DNA from: a virus
DNA length: 29,459 nt
Reading direction: 5' to 3' (one strand)
Virus record (IMG/VR): IMGVR_UViG_3300033994_002805
Location: 1 to 29,459 of that record
Shown: in pieces, positions 17,187 through 23,306 of the stretch
Numbering within the stretch: position 1 is the first letter of the stretch
How the letters are laid out: each line of letters starts with the position of its first letter
Position numbers and translations under genes: made by a program
Notes under the pieces: model-generated
What the model was told of the DNA's origin: nothing
Databases searched by the model: none
Seen by the model: the letters and a program-made list of their open reading frames with translations, nothing else

Positions 17187-17681
17187 TTAGAGTGCATAAA
17201 TGTAATCTAAATTACGCTCTTTTTTATCGTTATCCATCCCATAACCTACTACCCATTCATCTTGAATCATAAAACCATAATAGTGATAGTATTCTGGTAG
17301 GGGTGAAACATCTCTGGTTAATAGGGTAATCATCTTAAGTGATTCAGGGTTTTGAGTATTTAAATGTTCTAAAATTCTATTTAAAGTATTTCCAGTATCA
17401 TAAAAATCATCTACAACATACACATGTTTTCCTTCAATATTTGTTTCAATATCTTTTGTAATGTGAACTACACCTTGATCTTGACCGTTATATGATTTAG
17501 CTCGTATAAAATCAACTTCAACATTAGTTGACATATTTTTTACTAAATCACTAAAAAACATAAAACCACCATTCAACACACAAATCATTACAACTTCGTC
17601 ATCAGCAGTATGTTTAAAATCAATAGCATGAGCCATTTCTATTACTTTATCTTGGATTTGTTCAGATGTAAATAAAATCAT
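17187..17681 (-). CDS. hpt: Hypoxanthine-type phosphoribosyltransferase
   Basis: The 164-residue protein has the type I PRTase fold: VVMICVLNGGFMFFSDLVK, VDFIRAKSYNG, the PRPP-binding loop HVYVVDDFYDTGNTLNRILE, and EWVVGYGMDNDKKERNLDYI at the C-terminus as in bacterial Hpt. It would join a purine base to PRPP, making IMP or GMP. It overlaps the queE stop by 4 nt (ATGA), so it is coupled to the deazaguanine pathway. That raises the possibility of guanine salvage after base exchange in DNA, or use of a deazapurine base. Neither can be told from sequence. Closest alternative: xanthine or guanine PRTase. Confidence 0.9.
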   Translation of the reverse strand: MILFTSEQIQDKVIEMAHAIDFKHTADDEVVMICVLNGGFMFFSDLVKNMSTNVEVDFIRAKSYNGQDQGVVHITKDIETNIEGKHVYVVDDFYDTGNTLNRILEHLNTQNPESLKMITLLTRDVSPLPEYYHYYGFMIQDEWVVGYGMDNDKKERNLDYIYAL

Positions 17682-18460
17682 ACTCCTCGTTTTGTATCGA
17701 AGGCAATGATGTGGTCACGCCCTGTCATATTATAACCTTTTTCAGCACACATATCAAATACAATTGGATACATTTTAACAAGTTCCTCACGTGTATCACC
17801 TGCTGGCATGATGAATGTTTTGTGTTTTGGAATGTTAAGTGCTACTCTAAATGCTTCAATCTCAGCTAAATTTTCTTCAGTACCATCCCAAACTGGTTTG
17901 TAGTGATAATCGATATGGTATTCTAAAGTTTGCTTAATTGTGTCTAATTTTAGACGAAACTTATTGTGTTGGTCAATCATTTTTTGGTCCACAATCGCTC
18001 CTTGAGGCGTTTGAGCTCCCACAACGGGAATACTATTACCAAACTTAGGACTGAGCGAAATAAGATCAATAGGATAGTCAGTAGCGAGGAAATGACTACC
18101 TTCAGTCTCAATAGTAATGAGGATATCTCTTTCATTTGCAAAATGCGTTAGTTCGTTTACTAATTTTGGATGCATCGTAGGTGAACCTCCAGTTAACATC
18201 ATTTCTTTGATATGTGGATTTTCATCATAAATTTTGATGATGTCGTTAAAGGTAAACGTACCTTTTTCTGGGTGGATACTTGTATACCAAGAATCGCACC
18301 AACCACCTTCTCCAAAGTAGCAACGGTGAGTACAACCTGTTGTGCGAACTGCAATCGTTGGACGTCCAAAACGAGATCCCTCGCTTTGAACGCAACGATA
18401 TAATTCTACAATTGGTAAAACTTTGTTATAATCTTCAATTCTTCCTAGAGTAGATTCCAT
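17678..18460 (-). CDS. queE: 7-carboxy-7-deazaguanine synthase (radical SAM)
   Basis: The 260-residue protein begins with IVELYRCVQSEGSRFGRPTI, the QueE substrate loop, then RTTGCTHRCYFGEGGWCDSW. This gives a cysteine arrangement CX3CX7C rather than the standard CX3CX2C of radical SAM enzymes. MMLTGGSPTMH is the SAM-binding GGxP-like motif, and ITIETEGSHF and SLSPKFGNS are typical QueE segments. It converts 6-carboxytetrahydropterin to CDG using SAM and a 4Fe-4S cluster. It overlaps thioredoxin upstream by 16 nt and Hpt downstream by 4 nt, so all three are co-translated. Confidence 0.92.
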   Translation of the reverse strand: MESTLGRIEDYNKVLPIVELYRCVQSEGSRFGRPTIAVRTTGCTHRCYFGEGGWCDSWYTSIHPEKGTFTFNDIIKIYDENPHIKEMMLTGGSPTMHPKLVNELTHFANERDILITIETEGSHFLATDYPIDLISLSPKFGNSIPVVGAQTPQGAIVDQKMIDQHNKFRLKLDTIKQTLEYHIDYHYKPVWDGTEENLAEIEAFRVALNIPKHKTFIMPAGDTREELVKMYPIVFDMCAEKGYNMTGRDHIIAFDTKRGV

Positions 18461-18693
18461 TTTTCTTTTACTTGTGCTTCTGTTAAAACTCCGATTGTTT
18501 TGTCTGCTTCTTGTCCATCTTTTAAGAACACTAATGTAGGTATACTTCTAATATTATATTGGGTAGCTAGTTGAGGGTTTTCGTCTATGTTTACAAATTG
18601 TACAGGAAGATCTTGTCCTACTCGCTCCATAATTGGTTTGAAATTCTTACATGGCATACACCAGTTGGCAGAGAAATAAAGTATTTGTTTCAT
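18445..18693 (-). CDS. Thioredoxin-like protein with CMPC active site
   Basis: The 82-residue protein is a short thioredoxin fold: ILYFSANWCMPCKNFKPIM with active site CMPC in place of the usual CGPC, FVNIDENPQLATQYNI, and RSIPTLVFLKDGQ with the cis-proline. Members reduce disulfides; phage thioredoxins may support ribonucleotide reductase. Its gene overlaps queE by 16 nt, which suggests it may supply reducing power to or protect QueE, but that is inference. The first helix is short and the C-terminal helix ends at EAQVKEKWNLL. Confidence 0.93.
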   Translation of the reverse strand: MKQILYFSANWCMPCKNFKPIMERVGQDLPVQFVNIDENPQLATQYNIRSIPTLVFLKDGQEADKTIGVLTEAQVKEKWNLL

Positions 18694-18750
18694 TTTGTTA
18701 TTGTATAAGTGAATTTAATGTCACCAAAAGTGGTGGTGGAAGTATAATAA

Positions 18751-19227
18751 TTATCCTTCATAAATACTAGAGTTATTGTCGTTCTCGAAACATTCTACTT
18801 TGATACATTTGCATCTTCCGGCGTCTGTATTGGCTAGAACTTCGTTAAATTTGTCAAATACCAACTTAGCACATGATTCTGCGCCCATTTTGTCCATTAC
18901 TCGAAGTGCGCATAAACCTTCCATCGCTGCCGATTCGAAAAAGTCTAAGTATGGATCGTCCTTCTCGATCAACAATGTGTGATCCCACATATAATTCATC
19001 CAAGATTTCAAACCATTTCCTACAGGTGCATCTTTAAAGCCTCCGTAATCAACAATCCAGTTCATATCGTCTAGTTGGTTTTCCTCTAGCGGTTCGTTTG
19101 AAGCAAACCATACTTTGAATTTCAAAGCATAACCATGTAGCAATTCACAATGTGAGTGAGATGCTCTCCATTGTCTAAGTGCTACTGAATAATTTTCAAA
19201 TAATTTGGTGCTAATATATCTACCCAT
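18751..19227 (-). CDS. queD: 6-carboxytetrahydropterin synthase
   Basis: The 158-residue protein carries QWRASHSHCELLHGYALKFK, with the His residues and Cys of the PTPS/QueD active site, VDYGGFKDAP (the usual DFGGLK-like motif), and YMWDHTLLIEKDDPY. It converts dihydroneopterin triphosphate from FolE to 6-carboxytetrahydropterin, the QueE substrate. It starts within the tail of a 44-residue gene (8-nt overlap). A related reading, 6-pyruvoyltetrahydropterin synthase, is less likely next to QueC and QueE. Confidence 0.9.
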   Translation of the reverse strand: MGRYISTKLFENYSVALRQWRASHSHCELLHGYALKFKVWFASNEPLEENQLDDMNWIVDYGGFKDAPVGNGLKSWMNYMWDHTLLIEKDDPYLDFFESAAMEGLCALRVMDKMGAESCAKLVFDKFNEVLANTDAGRCKCIKVECFENDNNSSIYEG

Positions 19228-19354
19228 TTTTCTTAGTTTTTTTAAATGTTTTAATTTCTGTATCTATATCTGTTAATTCAATAGTAATGTACTCAGGAAA
19301 GAACATATTCAATCCAATTCCGGTACATACTTTAATTGTTTTTTTCTTTGCCAT
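19220..19354 (-). CDS. 44-residue hypothetical protein between queC and queD
   Basis: The peptide begins MAKKKTIKVCTGIGLNMFFP and continues EYITIELTDIDTEIKTFKKT. It starts in AAAAAGTTATG and overlaps the queD start by 8 nt in another frame, so it is embedded in the operon. It looks like a small beta structure with basic ends. No family was recognised. Tight coupling suggests a real gene, though it could be a leader peptide controlling queD translation. Confidence 0.6.
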   Translation of the reverse strand: MAKKKTIKVCTGIGLNMFFPEYITIELTDIDTEIKTFKKTKKNG

Positions 19355-19388
19355 AACTTTTTGATGTAATTCCCAGTTTATGATGCTT

Positions 19389-20264
19389 TTATCCTGCATG
19401 GCTGGCTAATACTTTATTTACTTCTTTTACTACGTGTTCCCAACTTACAGGACCTTCTTCATCAGCATAAAGTACTGGGTCAGGTTTTCCTAGTTTAATA
19501 AATGCTTCTACACGTTCCACAGAACTTGCTGATTTGTAATCCGAGAACCACCATTGGATTTCAGTAATACTGTTTCCTTCTTCATAAGCCATTTTATGGA
19601 AAATTGGTTTGTATGAAGTATTTGTACGAGAATATACTTCGTTAAAGTCTAAACCTAATTCACCACATAATACTTCTCCATCTTGTAAAATGGTGAATTT
19701 ATCACCTTCAAGATATGGTGTAAAGTAACCTACTTTTTCAGAACCCCAATTACCAATTCTAAATGCTGCATCATCTGCATCACGGAATTCTTGTCTGCAA
19801 TCAGGATAAATTGCATGATCACCTGCATGTATTCCTAAAGCAATATCACATTGTTCACCTGTTTTATCTGCAATTGAAAGAGCAACTGCTTGAGTAATTG
19901 AAGCAAAGATTTTGTTACGATTAGGAACAACTGTTGCTTTCATATTTTCTTCAGCATAGTGCCCTTCAGGTACTTCATCTCCACCTGTTACAAGTGCTGA
20001 ATTAAGCAGGTCAACTAGGCCATCTAATTTAATTTGACGGTAATTAATAGGGAAATAAGGTGCTTTATCACCATCTTCTACTATTTTATTTTCTTTATCA
20101 TTAATATAATCTACTAATGATTGAGCACGTTCAAGCTCAACTCTATGTTTTTGACCATAGTCAAATGAAAGTGCAGTTACTGTATCGTACTCTTTCAAGC
20201 AACGAAGTAACAATGTGGAGGAATCCATCCCTCCAGATAAGGATACTACTACGTGTTTTGCCAT
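19389..20264 (-). CDS. queC: QueC-like 7-cyano-7-deazaguanine (preQ0) synthase lacking the zinc motif
   Basis: The 291-residue protein has the PP-loop SLSGGMDSSTLLLRC, LSFDYGQKHRVELERA, ATVVPNRNKIFASI and LGIHAGDHAIYPDCR, all typical of QueC, which uses ATP and ammonia to turn CDG into preQ0. The C-terminal region that normally holds four zinc cysteines instead reads TNTSYKPIFHKM and SDYKSASSVERVEAFIKLGK: each expected Cys is another residue, while the flanking RVEAF is kept. The protein is also longer than the usual 220-240 residues. It overlaps the upstream small gene by 16 nt. It may be a zinc-free QueC or a variant with altered chemistry. Confidence 0.9.
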   Translation of the reverse strand: MAKHVVVSLSGGMDSSTLLLRCLKEYDTVTALSFDYGQKHRVELERAQSLVDYINDKENKIVEDGDKAPYFPINYRQIKLDGLVDLLNSALVTGGDEVPEGHYAEENMKATVVPNRNKIFASITQAVALSIADKTGEQCDIALGIHAGDHAIYPDCRQEFRDADDAAFRIGNWGSEKVGYFTPYLEGDKFTILQDGEVLCGELGLDFNEVYSRTNTSYKPIFHKMAYEEGNSITEIQWWFSDYKSASSVERVEAFIKLGKPDPVLYADEEGPVSWEHVVKEVNKVLASHAG

Positions 20265-20422
20265 AATTCACTATTTAAATTTTTAAATTCTTGTTTGGTT
20301 AATCCTTTCATTAACATATACATTTCAAAGTCAATATCCAAGAGTCTCCAATGATCATACCATTCAGACTTCCAAGTCTCACGATATTTTTCAAATTCTT
20401 CTTTAGAAAGGGAGTTCATCAT
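20249..20422 (-). CDS. Small helical hypothetical protein (57 aa)
   Basis: The start is taken as the tandem ATG ATG at 20422/20419, which overlaps the upstream stop by about 20 nt; the longer frame to 20467 would overlap by 65 nt. The product begins MMNSLSKEEFEKYRETWKSE and is rich in Trp, Glu and Lys, ending KQEFKNLNSELWQNT. It appears all-helical. It precedes and overlaps queC. Function unknown. Confidence 0.6.
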   Translation of the reverse strand: MMNSLSKEEFEKYRETWKSEWYDHWRLLDIDFEMYMLMKGLTKQEFKNLNSELWQNT

Positions 20423-20666
20423 CTTCAAGATTTCCTGTCCAATCATGCCCTTGAGGCAAGTCTTCAATTTGATACGACGCTGGTTCTCTAAAATAAAAAT
20501 CTAGAAAATTCTTAGGGTACAAATATACTATTCCTGTATATTTTGGGTTTGAAACCTCTCTCTTTTCTAATCTAATCCCAGCTTCTGTTGCAGCTATTGC
20601 TACTTCTTTACCTAGTTCAAGTCCTGCGGCATGTCCTAGATAATCATATAAACTTAAATATTCCAT
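20403..20666 (-). CDS. Hypothetical protein, first gene of the queC operon (87 aa)
   Basis: The protein reads MEYLSLYDYLGHAAGLELGK and contains VAIAATEAGIRLEKREVSNP and KYTGIVYLYPKNFLDFYF, then an acidic tail, EDLPQGHDWTGNLEDDELPF. It looks like a compact alpha/beta domain. I recognise no enzyme motif. It starts in AAGTTATG below a TTTTGTATATTC box and follows the dpdA terminator, so it opens a new transcript that carries queC and queD. Confidence 0.7.
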   Translation of the reverse strand: MEYLSLYDYLGHAAGLELGKEVAIAATEAGIRLEKREVSNPKYTGIVYLYPKNFLDFYFREPASYQIEDLPQGHDWTGNLEDDELPF

Positions 20667-20683
20667 AACTTATTATTTGCTTT

Positions 20684-20693
20684 GAATATACAA
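20684..20693 (-). promoter_or_regulatory. Candidate promoter of the queC-queD operon
   Basis: TTGTATATTC lies on the sense strand between the T run of the dpdA terminator and the ATG at 20666. It resembles the TAnnTTT-type boxes of the other metabolic operons. Confidence 0.45.
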
Positions 20694-20694
20694 A

Positions 20695-20724
20695 AGAAAA
20701 ATATGGGCTCCAAATTAGAGCCCA
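20695..20724 (-). terminator. Terminator overlapping the dpdA-like stop codon
   Basis: The minus-strand stem TGGGCTC / GAGCCCA (7 bp) has loop TAATTTG and is followed by TATTTTTCTTTT. The stop codon TAA of the preceding gene forms the start of the loop. Confidence 0.85.
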
Positions 20725-21509
20725 TTTATTTTGCGAAACATTTCAACATTGTATTCTACAAGATCTTCGTTTACAAAGTCAATGCTTACGTCTTGGTATT
20801 TATTCATGTTTGCAATTGGTTTCATATGCAACCCCATTTTTGTATAAGGCATTTCACCGATTGCAGCCATAATTGGATTTGATGTATCAATTGATTCGAT
20901 ACAAGGGATGTTTTTATACATTCCAAATTCAATAGGGGAAGCAGTTCCAAGCAAATGTACTCGATCACCTGGTAGAAGTGTTTTGTTTTGCATAAATTGG
21001 GAAACAACCATATATCGTCCAATTGCTTTACCTAAATCTTTGTTTGGATGTGGACACATTTCATGATAGTATTCTGCACCATATGAAAATGCAATTTTCT
21101 TGTATCCAAAATCACGATATGCTTGTACGCATAATCCAGCTTCATAGGTTGATTTTGCTTGTACTACTGCTACTTTGGTTACTCCTTCAGGCAATTGTAC
21201 TTTAGACCATTGCTTTGCATTTCTAACTGAAGCAGCATAATCTTCCCATACATCTGGAACGATGAATTCATTTGGTTTAATTTCATTGATCCAATGCATT
21301 AAACGTTCTGTATCATATGCTTCACCCAGTTCATGGAGTGAATTATCCATTACAATATATCGACCCATTTTCTTGGATTCGTAGAAGAAATTGCGATATT
21401 CTTCATTTTCATCCATCAAGTGGGGCAATAAGTAATCATAGTCGTTAAACTCTCGACTTTTTTCTAAGAGGCAAAATGGTACCTCGTGGCTAATTTTTAT
21501 TTGTTTCAT
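20715..21509 (-). CDS. dpdA: DpdA-like DNA 7-deazaguanine transglycosylase (TGT superfamily)
   Basis: The 264-residue protein begins IKISHEVPFCLLEKSREFND and has RYIVMDNSLHELGEAYDTER, NEFIVPDVWEDYAASVR, KVAVVQAKSTYE, KKIAFSYGAEYYH and VHLLGTASPIEFGMYKN. The last resembles the glycine-rich HLLG/YLMG segment of the tRNA-guanine transglycosylase barrel, and the order fits phage DpdA as I remember it. DpdA swaps guanine in DNA for preQ0. The CxCxxC zinc motif of tRNA enzymes is absent, as expected for DNA-acting phage forms. Clustering with FolE, QueC, QueD and QueE supports the call. The start overlaps the upstream stop by 4 nt (ATGA). Confidence 0.7.
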   Translation of the reverse strand: MKQIKISHEVPFCLLEKSREFNDYDYLLPHLMDENEEYRNFFYESKKMGRYIVMDNSLHELGEAYDTERLMHWINEIKPNEFIVPDVWEDYAASVRNAKQWSKVQLPEGVTKVAVVQAKSTYEAGLCVQAYRDFGYKKIAFSYGAEYYHEMCPHPNKDLGKAIGRYMVVSQFMQNKTLLPGDRVHLLGTASPIEFGMYKNIPCIESIDTSNPIMAAIGEMPYTKMGLHMKPIANMNKYQDVSIDFVNEDLVEYNVEMFRKINGL

Positions 21510-21754
21510 GCTTCTGCGTATGCGTGTTCGTAAATTTCTTCTTTTATTGTGTCTAAATCTGCAAATCTATTTGCATCATATCCGATCCAACGTAATCCCA
21601 TTCTAGTAGTGCCTTCATTTGCTATACCTTCAATGATGAAAACTCGTTGATCGTAATTGTTTACAAATTCATCTACTACATTATATTCTCTACCTTTAAC
21701 TACTTGAGCACCTTCAGGTAGTCTACTATCGTTTATACAAACTACTGTTTTCAT
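21506..21754 (-). CDS. Small conserved hypothetical protein (82 aa)
   Basis: The start MKTVVCINDSRLPEG at 21754 gives an ATGA overlap with the transglycosylase stop; a TTG two codons earlier is less likely. The sequence is beta-rich: QVVKGREYNVVDEFVNNYDQ, RVFIIEGIANEGTTRMGLRW, then NRFADLDTI. This spacing is common in small SH3-like barrels of phages. It couples by ATGA to dpdA downstream. Function unknown. Confidence 0.65.
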   Translation of the reverse strand: MKTVVCINDSRLPEGAQVVKGREYNVVDEFVNNYDQRVFIIEGIANEGTTRMGLRWIGYDANRFADLDTIKEEIYEHAYAEA

Positions 21755-22272
21755 CTCCAATTTATTTTAAAGTTTACAACCTTTCTTGCGTAACCATTTA
21801 CTTGAGGATAACCTGTATTGTAGTATCCAAATGTAACAGCCCAATTTCTATAGCGATTATATAATCGTCTTACATAACCTAATGAAGTTTTTACGTTATA
21901 TTCAATATCTGTACGTAAACGTTCACGTGAAACACCATCTTTGTTTAAGTAACGTGCTGTTGAAAGCAAAATTTGCATTGGTCCTTCAGCACCTGTAGGA
22001 GATGTTTGAGCTGGATTGTATTTCCATTGGAATGGTCCTTCGTATCTTGTTTCACAATATGCTACTCCAAATGCATAATTCAATGGAATATCAAATGTAT
22101 CAGCGTATGCTTTAATGTATTTGTACATTTGCAATGATGGTGGTGAACCTTGATCGATACTGTCAGGAATGCGCACTTCTTGAGTTGATTGCACTTCCGG
22201 TTCAGTAACAGTAAGGGCGGTAGCAATTACTGCTCCCGCCACAATACCAATTTTAATACTATTTACTAGCAT
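21751..22272 (-). CDS. Membrane-anchored lytic transglycosylase (SLT domain)
   Basis: The start at 22272 (MLVNSIKIGIVAGAVIATAL) gives a 173-residue protein with an N-terminal signal anchor; the open frame to 22362 would overlap the upstream gene by 104 nt. The catalytic domain has IKAYADTFDIPLNYAFGVAY, CETRYEGPFQWKYNP with the presumed catalytic Glu, GAEGPMQILLSTARYL and AVTFGYYNTGYPQVNGYA. It cleaves peptidoglycan glycan strands. Its place in the dpdA transcript, away from the lysis genes, suggests expression at another time, or a virion role in cell entry. Confidence 0.85.
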   Translation of the reverse strand: MLVNSIKIGIVAGAVIATALTVTEPEVQSTQEVRIPDSIDQGSPPSLQMYKYIKAYADTFDIPLNYAFGVAYCETRYEGPFQWKYNPAQTSPTGAEGPMQILLSTARYLNKDGVSRERLRTDIEYNVKTSLGYVRRLYNRYRNWAVTFGYYNTGYPQVNGYARKVVNFKINWR

Positions 22273-22582
22273 TCGTTGCTTCTTGGTGGATACGATTTGC
22301 ATACATTCCAAAGATTGTTTGACCAATCTCGTCTGAATACACAATATATTCTCCAGTTGCACGTTCGATCATGATCAATTCGTTTGATTCGTTGACTGCA
22401 ATTGAAATTTCCTCAGGGGAATATGCATGTGCATATGGGTTTTCTACTTTTGTTTGTTCTTTTGCTTTATGTGCTTGATAAGCTGATCCTAAACTAAACA
22501 TTGCTGTTCCTACTGCAACTAGAATGATAACATTCATGGCTGGTTTCAATAAATTCATAACTGTTTCGTGTGAAATTTTCAT
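22259..22582 (-). CDS. Single-pass membrane protein (107 aa)
   Basis: The start MKISHETVMNLLKPAM at 22582 (AAAGTTATATG) is preferred over the longer frame, which would overlap the upstream gene. Residues 15-37 (MNVIILVAVGTAMFSLGSAY) form one membrane helix. The outer part is acidic and polar, with EEISIAVNESNELIMIERAT and YIVYSDEIGQTIFGMYA. It overlaps the lytic transglycosylase by 14 nt, so the two may act together at the inner membrane or periplasm. No family was recognised; a spanin or superinfection-exclusion role would be speculation. Confidence 0.65.
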   Translation of the reverse strand: MKISHETVMNLLKPAMNVIILVAVGTAMFSLGSAYQAHKAKEQTKVENPYAHAYSPEEISIAVNESNELIMIERATGEYIVYSDEIGQTIFGMYANRIHQEATNASK

Positions 22583-22601
22583 ATAACTTTGATTTGTGGG
22601 A

Positions 22602-22856
22602 TTACTTTTTCTTATTTTTTCTAGGTTTTTTAACATCTTTGTGAACTTCTTTCCAAATATGGAGTTCGGTTTCAAACGTATTACCTTCAAATAGTGGTTG
22701 TTTATCTAACCTTTCATGGTTAGTAACTGTACCATTAGGCCAAAGTGTTTTGGAAATACGGATACGTTTTGAGGGTTGTGATGGTTGTTTGCAAAGCAAA
22801 CCTAGTCGTCTTAGAAACGACTTGAACTTAGCTTTTGTTTTTTTTCTAAATGTCAT
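22602..22856 (-). CDS. Basic hypothetical protein (84 aa)
   Basis: Both ends are strongly basic: MTFRKKTKAKFKSFLRRLG at the start and HKDVKKPRKNKKK at the end. The middle (ISKTLWPNGTVTNHERLDKQ) is polar. It may bind nucleic acid or membrane lipids. It is the first gene of the transcript that leads to the dpdA-like gene and starts in AAGAGTTATG. No family was recognised. Confidence 0.6.
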   Translation of the reverse strand: MTFRKKTKAKFKSFLRRLGLLCKQPSQPSKRIRISKTLWPNGTVTNHERLDKQPLFEGNTFETELHIWKEVHKDVKKPRKNKKK

Positions 22857-22867
22857 AACTCTTATTT

Positions 22868-23305
22868 TTATACTCTAATATACGAAACTTCTTTTTCAGA
22901 ACCAAATTCTTCTTTAAGAAGATTTGAAATTCTGGCTTTGGCTTTTTCACCTAAAGGTATAGCATTTCCACCTTCATCAATTTGAACAAACGTAATATTT
23001 GTTTTCAATATCAAGTCTTGTTTTCCAGTATAAACATTATGTGCTCTTGCCTCCATATAAAGAGTCATTGAACTGTTTCCAACTTTAAGTGGACGTCCAT
23101 AGATTTTTAATAGCTGAGATTCTTTAGCTGGGCGTTCAAAATTACATTGGTCAATACTTACTGTTACCATTCTTGGGGTATCACAAAGCTGCATTGCATA
23201 ACCTGCAGCTGAAGCATCTATCCAACTCAATAGTTTACCTCCAAATAGGTTACCGTGGAAACCAAGGTCAGATTTTTTGATTGGGTGTGTATTTAAAATT
23301 TCCAT
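22868..23305 (-). CDS. Acyl-CoA thioesterase (hotdog fold)
   Basis: The 145-residue protein matches the YciA/BFIT-type hotdog family: DLGFHGNLFGGKLLSWIDAS (helix with the catalytic Asp), AGYAMQLCDTPRMVTVSIDQ, FERPAKESQLLKIYGRPLKV and SSMTLYMEARAHNVYTGK. These enzymes hydrolyse acyl-CoA thioesters. Phage copies are uncommon and their use is not clear; changing host membrane lipid or CoA pools is one idea. It follows thyA by 2 nt, and its last codons contain the CGTATATTA box of the next operon. Confidence 0.9.
   Translation of the reverse strand: MEILNTHPIKKSDLGFHGNLFGGKLLSWIDASAAGYAMQLCDTPRMVTVSIDQCNFERPAKESQLLKIYGRPLKVGNSSMTLYMEARAHNVYTGKQDLILKTNITFVQIDEGGNAIPLGEKAKARISNLLKEEFGSEKEVSYIRV
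22876..22884 (-). promoter_or_regulatory. Candidate promoter inside the 3' end of the thioesterase gene
   Basis: The sense strand reads GAAGTTTCGTATATTAGAG, sharing TTTCGTATATTA with the groESL promoter candidate. It encodes the last residues of the thioesterase and lies 20 nt before the ATG at 22856. Confidence 0.42.
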
Positions 23306-23306
23306 A

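Noticed and set aside
18721-18745. Hairpin CACC/GGTG between queD and thioredoxin as a terminator
   Set aside because: The stem is short, no T run follows on the minus strand, and the genes look co-transcribed.
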